DNA from: Tetrapyrgos nigripes
Lineage: Eukaryota; Basidiomycota; Agaricomycetes; Agaricales; Campanellaceae
NCBI GenBank assembly: GCA_013368315.1
Contig: JAACJM010000031.1
Coordinates: 310,001-374,000 of the forward strand
Direction: 5' to 3'
DNA length: 64,000 nucleotides
Shown: piece after piece, positions 23,799 through 35,140 of the stretch
Position numbering within the stretch: position 1 is the first letter of the stretch
Layout of the letters: each line of letters begins with the position of its first letter
Program-made: the position numbers and the translations under genes
Notes under the pieces: model-generated
The model's database searches: none
Told to the model about the DNA's origin: nothing
What the model saw: the letters and a program-made list of their open reading frames with translations, nothing else

Positions 23799-25262
23799 AT
23801 GTCCAAAAAGACCGACGACAAAAAAACCATCGTCATCGTCGGGGGTGGCATTGCCGGCTCCCTCGTCGCACGCTCACTCTCCAAATCCCTCTCTCCCCAA
23901 TCCCACAATATCATCCTCATCAACCCCCGTCCTTATGCCATCTCTCTCCCTGCTAGCCTCCGTCTCGTCGTCTCTGACCAGAACGACCTTGCAAGCCCTC
24001 AAACAGGCGTTCTTTTACCCTATGATAAACTGTTCTTTAACAACAACGGTCGACTTATCCACGCGTCTGTAACTTCCGTCGTACAGGAATCCGGACAAAA
24101 GCAGGGAAGACTGGAGCTGAGCAATGGGGAGGAGATTGAATATGACGTGTTGGTGTTGGCAACGGGGAGTAAGTGGGGAGGAGCGATTGATTTTCCGGAG
24201 GGGGATGAGAAGGTGTTGATGGAGTATATTAAGGAGAGGAGGGAGGAGTTTAAGAAAGCGAAGGAGGTGTTGATTGTGGGGGGAGGGTCGGTGGGAGTTG
24301 AGCTTGCCGGGGAGATTAAGGATGTTTGGCCGGTACGCGTCTCTTCCTCTTACCCTCTTCTCGTCTTATCATCTTCATCTTCGTCTCCATCTCCCCCTCT
24401 GACTCTAGTTTGTTCCACATAGGATAAACCAGTCACCATTCTCCACCGCGACACCAAACTCATCAACTCGACCTACCCTGACAAATACCGCAACCGTTTA
24501 GCAGGCCAAATCAAGTCTAGGGGTGTTGATCTCATTCTGAATGACTCCCTAGACGTCGACTCGGAGAATAAGATCTCTACAGTAGGAGAGGTTCAGACGT
24601 ATACGACAAAGGGAGGGAAGGACGTTAAAGCTGATTTAGTGGTACGTTTACTTGCCTCCTCTACGTTCTCTGTCTTTTGTTCTCGTCTTTCTTTCGTTAT
24701 TGGCGTGTCGAAAGTTGAAGCCTCACCCCGTCTAGATCCGTGCATACGGCTCAAAACCCAACACATCCTTCCTCTCTTCCTCATCCCTTTCCCCCCTTCT
24801 CACCCCCTCTGGAACAATCAAAGTTCAACCCACGCTCCAGCTTGCCGGATTTCCGCATATTTTCGCCTTGGGCGATATCATAGAGTGGAAAGAGCAAAAG
24901 CAGGCGGCGAAGGCTAATTTGGGGCATTCGGGGGTGGTTATAAACAATGTTACGCAGTACCTCAAGGACGTAGAAGGGGGAGCAGATAAGGGGAAGAAGA
25001 TGAAAGAATATAAAGGTTCTATTGAGATGATGCTTGTTACAAATGGGAAGGTGGGTATTCTTTCTCTCCTCGTTCCTATACTTTTCTAAATTTGGATGCG
25101 TACTATATCTCCCCACACCATTCGAACGTTCGGCGTTCTCAGTCCTCCGGCCTCGGCTACCTCGACCTCCTATGGGGAATTATCCTCCCTGGGTGGCTTT
25201 CTGCGATGTTGAAGTCGAAAACGTTGATGGTGTCGCAGACTAGGGCGGCGTACGGGTATTAA
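23799..25262 (+). CDS. AMID-like FAD/NAD(P)H oxidoreductase, left copy, 4 exons
   Basis: Pyridine-nucleotide-disulfide-type flavoprotein of the apoptosis-inducing factor 2 (AMID/FSP1) group; members oxidise NAD(P)H and reduce quinones. Exons 23799-24332, 24423-24641, 24736-25050, 25143-25262 join to 1188 nt, 395 aa. FAD-binding motif VIVGGGIAGS (residues about 12-21), ATGSKWGG, NAD(P)H-binding VLIVGGGSVGVELAGE, and the second FAD motif IFALGDI. The C-terminus LDLLWGIILPGWLSAML is hydrophobic and may associate with membranes. Unlike its right-arm twin it has no intron within the FALGDI codons. It sits upstream of DUF6534 paralogue 3 in the same orientation. Confidence 0.9.
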
Positions 25263-25499
25263 TTCCCTAATCTTAAGCGAGGGATGAAGAACAGGTACTA
25301 ACCGAGTACCAAAATAGATGAAAGTTGATGAGGGGGGTAAGGAGTGGTGAGAAGGAATGGGTGATGAGTTCTATCGGGTTCAAGTTACACACAAACATAA
25401 CACTCTTTTCCTCAACGTGTCTTTCGCTCAAGGTTTTTACCCCTTTCCTTCTATATTCTCCTTCTATCTTCATCCTCATCCAGACCCTCGAGGAGTCTC

Positions 25500-25640
25500 G
25501 AGTCCCGACGCGCGTTCGCGTCTGCGTCTGCGTCTGCGTTCGCGTTTGTATCGCTCTCAGCCTTGCAACTTTAGTAGTAGTTTACTAGTCAAAGAATTAA
25601 TTGGATACCTTGTTTCTGTTTCTGTTTCTGTTTCTGTTTC
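25500..25640. repeat. Simple repeats (CTGCGT)n and (TTTCTG)n
   Basis: CGCGTCTGCGTCTGCGTCTG at about 25516 and a TTTCTG hexamer run at about 25614-25640. No coding meaning evident. Confidence 0.7.
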
Positions 25641-26057
25641 GTTTTCTTCTCTAAGTCTGTTTTCGAAGTTCTCGAAGGATATATATAGTGTGCAGGTTCT
25701 TGGACGTTACACGTAGAGAATGTGTAGTCTGAATCAGTAGACCCTAAGGCCTAACCTAAGACTCAGGGACGGGCTTCCTGGGACCTTGTGTCACCTTAGC
25801 TGGAGGCTGGGGTCGTCGAGTCTATTAAATCAATGTCGTTTTTAGCACCGATTAAGAACGTTATAATCTATATTCATGTGAACGTCAACGCTGCCACGTT
25901 CCCCTCTCTCGGGCCTCTTCTCTAAAGTCTCGTTCTTATTTCAGCGTGCGGCTATGCAGAATGGCCCCCCTATTCAGTCAGCAAGTTCGCACTCCACTAT
26001 ACCGGTAGACCCTGCTGAAACCGCTAGTGTTGCCAAGGAAAATCCTCTATTGACATA

Positions 26058-26287
26058 CAGTAGGAAAATTGATGCGGCTTCCTTTTTTGGAATTTAGCTC
26101 CGGGCTGGTTTCTGGCTTACTTCTTGCTTCGGGATGGGTCGGGACATATGAGAGAAGACCCCCGCACCACTTTCCTAGTGACGCAAAGGCTGCGTTGAAG
26201 GAGAGTGAAGCAAAAGATTGTGACCCGGCAGCCCGGCACCCACCCCTATTTCCAAAAAGGAAGCCGCATCAATTTTCGCAGCTACTG
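26058..26287. mobile_element. 230-bp MITE with TA target duplication, inserted in left arm only
   Basis: Ends CAGTAG-GAAAATTGATGC and its inverse GCATCAATTTTC-GCAGCTACTG, flanked by TA on both sides (26056-26057 and 26288-26289). The matching position in the right arm (around 37757-37760) reads straight through TATA without the element, so it is a filled/empty pair. TA duplications and CAG ends fit a Tc1/mariner-derived MITE. Confidence 0.82.
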
Positions 26288-26478
26288 TATACAACTCGAG
26301 TATATAAGTAAAACGTCAATGGATAACTTGCCGACCTTATCTTGACCTCTCTACCCTACCTAGCCTATCTACATAGTCTCCCTTTCACCTTACCACTCCC
26401 TCTACTTTTGCCTTTGGGTTTTAGCACAAAGCTGGAGCCGGAGCCCAGCGACTCGGAGTGCTCACTGCTGCGAAAGAA

Positions 26479-26503
26479 GGAAGGAAGGAAGGAAGGAAGG
26501 AAG
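26479..26503. repeat. (AAGG)n microsatellite
   Basis: Five to six perfect AAGG units. The right arm lacks the expansion at the matching place. Confidence 0.8.
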
Positions 26504-26582
26504 TTGGATTCAACGAAGCCAAAGCCAAAGCCTAGGCCTCCTTGGGAACCCACCGTGATTCCCATACACCTCAGACAGTCCC

Positions 26583-28459
26583 ATGGACGCCCCTCATATT
26601 AATTTGCACAAGGTCCTTGGGTACGTCCTACCGTCTACCTCAAACCGCGGCACCGATAATATTGTTTATCTCACTGCTACTAATTATGACGTGTCGCATG
26701 GCTCATCAGGTCAACGCTCATAGGAACATGGTTGAATTTAATGCTGTATGTGCTGGTGATTGATCAAGTGAGTACTAGTACTTGTGTATAAGCAGTTCAA
26801 GATCGGCTTCAGCCTCAGCCTGAGTAGTTTTCAGAATCAGAGATCCATCTCGACGCGGACTCTTGAGACCAATCGGCGAGCGCTTATAACTCCGGAATGC
26901 GTATACTGACATATAAGTATGCAATATACTAGGCTGTCCATTACTTTCAACGCTATCGCACCGACAGAATTCTCATCAAGATCGCTGTCTTTGCTGCCCT
27001 TGCCTCCGGCACGGCTACGACAATCGCAGCTTGTGGTGACGTCTACCTCGTAAGTCGCACATTTGCACAGTTGGACCACATACATTACTAATTAGGCCGA
27101 CTTTTTCGAATCATTTGGAATTTTGGATACATACTAGAACTCGGTCACTTGTCAAGGTAGGTAGATAGACCAGTCAGGACCTCTGGCGCAGGTCCTTTCT
27201 TGAAAATGTAGCAAGTTTGAAGCTGACTCGATGCATCATGGCCCATCTTTTGGGTGGTGCACTGGCAGGAAACATACGTGCGCTACCAACGCGAAAATGG
27301 TAAGTAAGAGTGTGATTTTATCAATTTGAAACACCATTCATTATACTAACTTACTCATGGACTTACTATTCGGCGATTGCGCATGTAGGCCAAGAAGCGT
27401 GTATCTGGCTTCCACTGGTATCTCTGCAGCGATCGTGCAGACATTCATGTTGCATAGATATTGGTCCTTGTAAGTATTAATATTATGTTCCAAGTTCATC
27501 TGTGTTATCAGTTAATATTTATCTGACTTATATCCTCGATTGGACATGTGGATTTGAAGAACGCGAAGAAAAGTGGTTACAAGTGCTGTAGGACTTGTGA
27601 TACTCTTGTCGGTAAGTCCTTGCTTCAAGCACTGGCAAAGTGGCGGCCCTTCACTGAATAACTCTGGCTGCTGGCATTAAAGCTTGCAAGTACTTTTTAC
27701 CTCTCCATTATCATTCGTATGCCATCCTTCAGAGGTTCACTTCCACAAACCTTCCCTGCGGTGATGTAAGTTCTTTGCTCTGTGTGATGTCTCGTACCTT
27801 ACAAGCTTATCGCGTTCTCTATCCCCTGCCACATACGCACCCGTCGGACTACTTACGATGTCGACAGTTTATGGTTATCAACCGCAATGGCGGCGGATAT
27901 GTTGCTCGCCCTTCTCTTGGTTTTATATTATCGATCTACCGATCATAATGGCAGGACGCTCAAGTCTTCGCGCGAGTGAGCTCCATTTCTACCCGGCAAA
28001 TTTCTGTAATGACTAGCTTAAGAAGACTGATCATCCATTTCCATTTAGACTCGTTCATCGTCTAGTGACTCTCGCACTCAAAACTGGCTCTTTCACCGCT
28101 CTGACTGCGGTGCTAGCTCTTGTAGCCTTTTTGCCAGATACCCAGAGTAATGGTATGTCCTGTCTGTTTCCCCCCAGTTTTATTGGCATAGCACTGGCAT
28201 TTGGGCTTATTTTGGATTCTGGAACTTGAAAGTCACCCTGATATTCAGCTACTGCATCGGCCATATCTATTCATTGACGCTCTTGTACAACCTGAATATT
28301 CGTCAGAAGCTGATCCGAGCCACGAATCCCGCTGATGTTTGGAGTAGTCGTATACCTGAAGTTTGGAGAGTCGTGCCACACAGTACTGGTGACGAGCAAC
28401 TGGGACGTCCCAGAGAATCAGTGATATCCAAAACCGAGGTTGCAGAGGGTTTTTACTAG
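26583..28459 (+). CDS. DUF6534-type seven-helix protein, paralogue 3, 11 exons
   Basis: Starts MDAPHINLHKVLG at 26583 and ends EGFY-stop at 28459. Exon order and phases copy paralogue 1, including the micro-exon 27138-27156 (NSVTCQ). Helices include STLIGTWLNLMLYVLVI, IAVFAALASGTATTIAA, VYLASTGISAAIVQTFML, LWLSTAMAADMLLALLLVLY, ALKTGSFTALTAVLALVAF and IFSYCIGHIYSLTLLYNLN. All splice sites seen are GT-AG and no stop interrupts the joined frame. It is most similar to paralogue 4 in the other arm of the inverted duplication. Function unknown; membrane location is inferred from the seven helices. Confidence 0.85.
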
Positions 28460-28719
28460 GACATAGTAGGTATAACAGAGAAATTTGCCTTCGAACCGGG
28501 CAGTAAAGTAATGATTCTTTAATGCACTCAAAATTACTTACCACACAGGTGAGTGGTCGACTTCAAGCAGCGGTGTAGCTTCAATGAAGCGAGACAGTCT
28601 GAGGGTTAGATCCGGTGCGGTGTCGAATCTGACAGGGACTCGAAAGCCCTAACCACGTAGAGATATAGGGCAGGGTACGTTGGAAATCCAGCTGAACTGT
28701 TCAATTTTCTATCGTTATG

Positions 28720-31700
28720 TTATGTACAATGCCTTGCCTCTGTGATCATGTTCCTTAACTCGCCCTTACTCAAACCTTGCATGCCGGAGCCATCGCCATA
28801 ACCTAGCTTCTTCCGAGACATCAAATCATCAACACTGTCATGGTCTAACCTCCTCCTATCCCGATTACTCCTTTTCCTTGAACGAAAACCGTTCCTGTTC
28901 AATATTAAATGCGCGTCAACACGGTCACGTATTAATAGGAAACAAATTGTCAGAAGCAATCACAAGGAACGAAGAGAAAAAGACAGTAAGAAGTACTCAC
29001 CCTAATCGCCCTTCCCTTCCACTGTAACAAAGGGACGATGAGGACGAAGAGGGCACAGACGATTCTATGTATCGGTCACAGAGTGGAGAGATATCATTCG
29101 AACAGTGTTAACTTCCGGGGTTAAGAAACGAGGAACAACGTTGAACGTACCCAGTCTCCAATCCCAACGTCTGTATTGCTCCGTGTTTGGAGGACCAGGG
29201 GACTTGGTAGTATGCGACGCTGAAACCTCCCAGTGTACGCACCAGGTTGAATATAGCGCTGACTTCCCCCTCTCGTCTCGGAAAACAATCATTCGCGTAT
29301 GCATCTGACAACGGGCATAGTTAGTTATCATTGCACGACTTCAAGCTCGAAAGTCGAAAGACTTACATATAGCCACAGTCATAACCAAGACCGAAACCTG
29401 CGCAAATCCCCAGCCAACTATGACCACTCCTACGTTAAAGTGATGCTGTAAGGCCGCTCCGAGGACTAGGCAGCCAACTAAGTTGAGTGGGACGCCGATA
29501 TACAGCGCCCTTTTGTTGTTTAACGCCAGCAAGTCAAAGTCAGTAGTTAGCTTTCCCTCATGAACTACGAATCATCAAGAAAGATAAAGACAAGCACTGG
29601 GAAGGAAGAGAGCGTAAAGGACAGCACTAAAGGACTCACCAAAGTCGATTCTCCGCCTCCAAAACTCCATTATTCCTTCTAAGGCCCCACAGCATCAACC
29701 AGTACATCAAGTATCGAGCTAGCACTTCTCCGATGAGGACTGCCACCTTTAGGAGTTTCAGAGTCCCCGTCGTAGATTAGGTTCAGGGTTTTGGTTTTTT
29801 GGCGTCAGTAAGTCGGTGTGGCGTTAGGGTTGGAGTGGTCAAAATCAGGTAGGTCCATATAAGTCCCAGTCGGGTACGGAAGTAATGATCATGATAAAAT
29901 AACTCGAGTGAGTACAGAGAGCTGAGAGAGCCGAGAGGTGACAGAGACAAGGAACAGGGGAAGATTAGAAAGGACTAGTACTAATACTCACAACTGGCGT
30001 CGCATAAATCCCCGACACAATCGTCAGATTGAACCCAAAACCGAGTGGAGGAGGACTTTGGAGGAATATGGTGTTGGTTATCTACAGCACGTCGAAACAT
30101 GTCGTGATTGAGAACAAAGACTCGAGCATAGGGTGTAGAGTAGTAGCACTTACATTAATTCCAATAGCGAATCCAAATTCCGTTGCCTATAATTATACGC
30201 AACGCCAGCGCAAGTCAGTATCAGTATCTCTTCATCTCTTCAAGCTCTGACTAGGGTATTGGAGTACTGCAGCTGGCCATAGCATATAAAGCGTACGAAA
30301 TTGAAGTGTACTCACCAACAAAAGCGCAATCCCCACCATATGAGGTCTCCACGCAAGATCTATCGGAGCTAATATGACTTTTCTCCACGAAGGAACCAAA
30401 CTTCGGCTTCGACCTGAGCTATCGGTAAATCTAGAGCGGGCCAGACGGAAACCGGTTATTCCAACGAGCGCGTTGAATCGATTTTTGAAGCCTTGGCTAA
30501 AGTTAGGACGAGATAAGCCGGCGGGAGGGGTATTACGGTCGTATATACTGCGAGTTGCGGATGGAAAGTGAAGGGAAAGTGAAAACCAGAATGAATTAAA
30601 TGAACATGAAGGGAAAAGGGAAGAGGGAAAGCGAAAACCCACCTCTCCTCCATAAACACCGCAATCAATACCAGTACAATAAACCCATAAAAACACCCTA
30701 TACCAAATGCCCATCGCCAATCTTGTCGAGCGACGAAGAAGCCGAAGAGGAACGGGGAGAGGTGAGGGCCCATTACGGCTGCGCCGGTCCAGATTGCTAT
30801 CTACAGGTGTCATCATGATTGTGAGGTAGGTAAGCGGTATAGGTAAAGGGCAGGTAATGCGGACATAGTCATAGATGAAGAAGGGGACGGACAGGAAGGG
30901 GAGAGACTCACCATCTTAGCTCGTTTATGAATAGGATACATGTCGTTGATGACGAAAAGACCCTGAATGGCAAAATAAAATCACGATGATGGTGACGGTG
31001 GAGACGTTAGTATCAGAACGAGGATTACGAAAACGTAAAAACGCAAAGAAAAGGCGAACAGTCTTATACGTACAGTTATTTGGGGACAAGTTCTACGCGT
31101 CCCAGCCGAGGTAAGCAGAGCGATTCAAGTCAGCCACAAGAGTAGTCAACCACGAAGCTCGAACGCGCATGCGCATACTCACCCAAAAAATCCAGTCAAA
31201 CATCTCATCGCTAAGATTCGCGAAAGTTGTTAAATGGTCAGGTCAGTGAGGTCAGTGAGGGGTACTATTGGTAATATCAGTGGACCACGTATACGTACCA
31301 GCAAACACGGGAAGAGTCGGAGCAATTGTCAGGCCGATGAGGAAGATTAGGGCTAGGAACTGTGTCCAGAACAATATAGGAAGACGTCCGTAGCGGCGCA
31401 TTAGCATGATACTGATATCGAAAAAAAAAGAAACAATACAGATGAGTAAATAGGCGAACAAAACTAGCAGACAAAGGCTTGAATGGATTGGAAACTCACT
31501 CGAAGAAACCGCCCCATCCTGGGATATGGGTTAGTTACCGAGTAAAGGAAATGTGTTACTATCACGCACCTACGAGGAATACACTCCAACTAAAGCCAAG
31601 ATCAAAGGTCAGCCGTACGTTAGACAATAGATGAGACCGAGATGGTCACTTGGAAGTGAGATTATTGATATGTCCCGTCGACGTGTTGTATTCCTTGGCC

Positions 31701-32530
31701 AGCTCGAAGACCGAGGCGATTCCTGGGTGCAAGTTACATGGGAAGCCGATAGGACGTTGCACTTATTACTCACCTATAGCAGAATCAAAATCCGGAATAA
31801 TAGTCGCCAAGGTGATGATGAAGACGTGAAGGGCTTTCTTGCGTGGGCTCCACTGCGTATCCGTATGTGGGATGTATAGCGCAAGTTAACCGTGACGATG
31901 AATGACATGGACGATGGCGGAGAGGTAGCAATAATGGAAGGAGAGGAGAGGAGAAAGGCGACCATGAACCGGCGAGTGAGTCAGACAGCCCAGTGAGTAG
32001 TTTTCAAAAGGAACGCACATTTTGTGGATCAAGAGGATCCTCCGTAGGTTGAGGCCATAAAATCCTTTCAGTGCGATTACCTTTACTATCGACCGTCGTC
32101 TCCGTCTTGAGCCTCGAAGCAAACTTGGGGCCGAGTTCGATGGCGGCTTCTCTGCTTGCGCATATGCATATACGAGTCGTAAACAGAACCAGAACCAGAC
32201 CGAGATTAGATTAGTAAAGTGAAGAACGAGAAAACTTTAAAGCAATACGCGTACGCACTCTGGATCCAAAATAACCCTTCCCTTGAACCGTTCATGAAAA
32301 GTGGAAATGTCCACATCGGCGTACTCTTCGTCTTTACCCATCTCCCTGTCCTTATCCATCTCTTCGTGCTTATCTCCATCTCTCCCCTTCATGCGAACGC
32401 CCGCCTTACCCGGGGAAATAACCGCTTCCTCAGGCCCCGTAATTGAGACCTTGGAGGGAGAGGTAGAGTTGGAGCTCCGGTCTTTCTCCTTATCCTTATC
32501 CGACTGCGACGTTGAGCGTGTACCAGCCAT
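28720..32530 (-). CDS. MFS transporter (general substrate, DHA1-like), about 19 exons
   Basis: Twelve-helix proton-coupled transporter of the plasma membrane; substrate unknown. Starts MAGTRSTSQSDK at 32530 and ends EARHCT-stop at 28720. A charged cytosolic N-terminus (about 120 residues, rich in Lys/Glu/Asp) leads to WPQPTEDPLDPQN|WSPRKKALHVFI. Then come IIPDFDSAIGIASVFELAKE, WSVFLVGWGGFFD, MLMRRYGRLPILFWTQFLAL, TGFFGTCPQITGLFVINDMY, RAKMIAIWTGAAVMGPHLSP, a long central loop (SIYDRNTPPAG...), HMVGIALL, ATEFGFAIGIN, EVLARYLMYWLMLW and NDCFPRREGEVSAIFNLVRT, followed by a last helix and a Lys/Arg-rich tail. All junctions are GT-AG and in phase; exons are as short as about 19-20 nt. It is the only gene in the spacer of the inverted duplication and is single-copy here. 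Confidence 0.9.
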
Positions 32531-32589
32531 CGAGTATAGTCTATGACAATGACGGATGGGAAGTAGAGTGAAGGAAAAGATCAAGAAGA

Positions 32590-32916
32590 CCTCCATCCAT
32601 GTCTTGCCTTCACGCGTACGTCTTCTCCCACTGTATCTCCCATGTCAGACCGGCTAGCCGGGCTCTCGGAGAGTGGGAAATAGAGTTGAAGAATTTAATT
32701 GAGTAGATAGATAGTAAGTTCGTTCGACAGCTTGGTCTTCTGACCCTGGCCTTCTTCTTGGAATTCTCTGAGTAGTGTTTTAGTTAAGTGGAGGAGAATA
32801 GAGGTTCCTGAATTCCCAGGACAACTCCAAACTTCATATTGCAGCTGGGGTTCATATGACTGATTCGAGAAATTGGAACGGGAACTTTGGGAATAGACTG
32901 AATGGAGAGAGTGATT
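32590..32916. other. Upstream region of the MFS gene
   Basis: No gene or clear promoter motif recognised between the MFS start codon and the Harbinger-like element. Confidence 0.3.
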
Positions 32917-33546
32917 AGGGACTATTAGCAACACGTCAGAGAATTTTTTTTTTTAGGGAAACCTCGGCTAAATTCTGACTGCGTGAAAATGTTCCCACCA
33001 CCGTAGTATTTCCTCTCAACATCGTCGTTGCGTCGTCACCTCCACATTGGTCCCCACTCGTCTGAATACAGAGCTCATGCTCATCACTGGCAGTACGGAG
33101 GCGGGCCAGAAGAAGGCATAAAGCCTCAACAGAACTGAATCTGGAACGAGATGCAGTGATGAAGAGATCTGGAATGTCCAACGCTTTTGCTAGCCTCATG
33201 AGCTGAGACTGAGAAAAGCGAAAGCACCAGATGCAATCCTGCTTGTTGATCAAAGATAGCCATTCCCAAGTTATCCGGTTACCAGAAGGTGTTGGACGTG
33301 GTGCAGAGAGCTGACTGAGTGAAGATAGGAATAAAAGATCATCTTCATCATCATTGCTGTCATCAAAGAGTAGTGAAAGGAAGACTAATGCTTCAGGATT
33401 GGATTCTGATGGCCTGGTTACACTTGACTGACCAGAATCCATTGATGTCGATAAGAGAATATTCTGACTGGTCGGCTGATTATTTCAGCGAAAACTCGGC
33501 TAAATTCTGACGCGCTTAGTTTTCTGACGTGTTGCTAATAGTCCCT
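32917..33546 (-). mobile_element. Harbinger-like TIR element, 630 bp, 3-bp ATT target duplication
   Basis: Perfect 24-bp inverted repeats, AGGGACTATTAGCAACACGT... at 32917-32940 and its complement at 33523-33546, flanked by ATT (32914-32916 and 33547-33549). A second motif, CTCGGCTAAATTCTGA, stands near each end in the same orientation (about 32964 and 33495). The inside carries the 5' part of a transposase gene, so it is a deletion derivative. A 3-bp duplication and the encoded protein favour PIF/Harbinger. Confidence 0.85.
32936..33442 (-). pseudogene. N-terminal part of a Harbinger/DDE_4-type transposase
   Basis: 168 codons from ATG 33442. The acidic start (DDSNDDEDD) and the segment QLMRLAKALDIPDLF-...-RFSSVEALCLLLARLR resemble the region ahead of the DDE core in Harbinger-type transposases of fungi. 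The frame ends in the element's own subterminal sequence (LAEVSLKKKIL). The catalytic Asp/Asp/Glu part is absent. Identification rests on remembered similarity of the VEALCLLLARLR motif. Confidence 0.55.
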
Positions 33547-33583
33547 ATTATCTGATTAATATTATTTGGATTCCGAGCGTGAG

Positions 33584-33676
33584 TGTAAGGGACCAGGCTA
33601 AGAGAAGAAAATATAGCCAGGTGCTTTAAGACAAGACTATGAGCAGTATTTTCTTCTCTTAGCCTGGTCCCTTACA
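33584..33676. repeat. Inverted repeat, 30-bp perfect arms, 33-bp loop
   Basis: TGTAAGGGACCAGGCTAAGA... at 33584-33613 pairs exactly with 33647-33676. The outer motif TGTAAGGG recurs as CCCTTACA near 34384-34391, so it may be one end of a larger composite element reaching there. Confidence 0.85.
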
Positions 33677-34060
33677 GTTTGATTCGGCTTCCAAACCAAC
33701 TGGAGTGCTTTTCTTCCTTCAGTGCTCCCTCAGCCCACATTCCTTTGGTGCTGTAAAACCCCCTGATCACTCTACTCCTTTTTGAGTGTTCTTCCCCTTG
33801 TGCTAGTACTCCATTCCTTCTAGTGCTCCCTCCCATTTCACTTTCTTCTCGCATCACTCGGGTACAAAGCGGTCGTTGGTTCGATTCCTGGGAGCACCCA
33901 TTTCGGGCCCGTGGATTCTGCCCTTCATTCGAATTGACGGCTGAGGATCGAGACTGGCGTGTGAAACCAGAATCGATTCGGGGTCTTCTATATAAGGACA
34001 CCGATCTGGGCCTGAGCAACCCGGAAAGGAGATTGCCTCGAAGGGGAGGTAATGTAACGA

Positions 34061-34380
34061 TCCATTACTCCATATATAGCGCCTGCGACGGTATTCACAC
34101 GTACCGAATATTGTGGCCTTTTGGTCCAGTTGGAGGTTGGGTCTCATTGCAGGCTGACCTAATCCTTTACAGAAATAGGACTAGAGGACAAGTATGAGGA
34201 ATGACCACTGGGGAATGACAAATACAATCTTCAAAGACTTGTATTTGTCATTCCCCAGTGGTCATTCCTCATACTTGTCCTCTAGTCCTATTTATTTATT
34301 TATTTGTTTTCTTGAAGGATTAGGACAGAATATTCGGTACGTGTGAATACCGTCGCAGGCGCTATATATGGAGTAAGGGA
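34061..34380. repeat. 320-bp foldback with nested perfect 53-bp arms
   Basis: Outer arms 34061-34112 and 34329-34380 match with one mismatch (TACTCCATATATAGCGCC...). Inner arms 34173-34225 and 34241-34293 are complementary over 53 bp without error (AAATAGGACTAGAGGACAAG...). The left side carries an additional unmatched segment of about 50 bp. GTAAGGG-acgtga-CCCTTAC follows at 34373-34390. It would extrude as a long hairpin. Confidence 0.88.
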
Positions 34381-34693
34381 CGTGACCCTTACAGCGACTC
34401 AGGACCTTGAAGCTTGAAGCTTGAGGAACCAGGCAGGGGACCAGGATTAATATTGCGCGATAGATTGCGAGAATGTACTATTACAACCATATGTTCGGTC
34501 ACTTTGGGGTGTGACGCGATATTTTTGGTCAACCTGATGTTCGAGGGTCAGTGTAAGGTGTGACGAGATGTTCGCGGCCGGAGGCCGCTTGGAAAAAATT
34601 GTGCTAAACTTAAAACTCGCCAAAATTCGCAAAGTGTCACGCCGAAAAGACAAAAATATCCGCTCGACGGATAGATCACATCACTACTACTGA

Positions 34694-35140
34694 TATTACG
34701 AGGCCGAAGAATGAGGCTGAGTTCTTTACACCCATTTTCCGCTTGTGGCTATACGAATTGTTCCCGTTTTTTCCCGGTACTTTGTCTCCGGTTTTTCCCT
34801 TGCCCCCTGACCGCTACATACTAGTATTGCAAATATACGTTCGTTTTTGCGGCGACGCTCGCTAATTCGTCTAAATCACCATCGTTACAATAATCATTCT
34901 CCCTGTCTTTCTCGGTCAGGTCGACGCTGCACTATACTGCATTCCTGCCCACTTCTGACTCAATCGACGTATAAGCTTCTCATCGTCACCAGCCTCTCCT
35001 CTCTGCTTCTCTCCTTGCAAATAAAAAAACTGTAGTATCTATATATTTGTACATGAGAACAAAATTAATGACTAGTCTGTGGTAAATCTTGTGGCCTCGT
35101 ATTCGCCACGCCTCGGCGCTGGCCCACACCCCTTTCATAA
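34694..35140. repeat. Dispersed repeat shared with 63005-63300
   Basis: Both loci start TTAC(G/A)AGGCCGAA and share GAGTTCTTTACAC, a pyrimidine-rich centre and GGCGCTGGCCCACACC-CTTTCAT near the end. The copies lie in the same orientation. Probably a non-autonomous element of the TTACGAGGCC-ended group. Confidence 0.6.

Larger units (their letters stand above)
22895..28575. repeat. Left arm of a large inverted segmental duplication
   Basis: Collinear, in inverse orientation, with 35525-43133. Order: outer flank (22895-23300), AMID-like gene, divergent spacer, DUF6534 paralogue 3 and its 3' flank. The flank match is visible as GAGAAGTACTTATGTCCGA (about 22967-22985) against the same motif in inverse at about 43050-43070. 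The inner end is visible as CTTCGAACCGGGCAGTAAA at about 28490 against its inverse at about 35590. Confidence 0.88.

Noticed and set aside
33860..33910. GGTTCGATTCCTGGGAGCACC on the plus strand looks like the T-arm and 3' end of a tRNA
   Set aside because: The T-stem does not pair, no box A lies at a suitable distance upstream and no acceptor partner exists.
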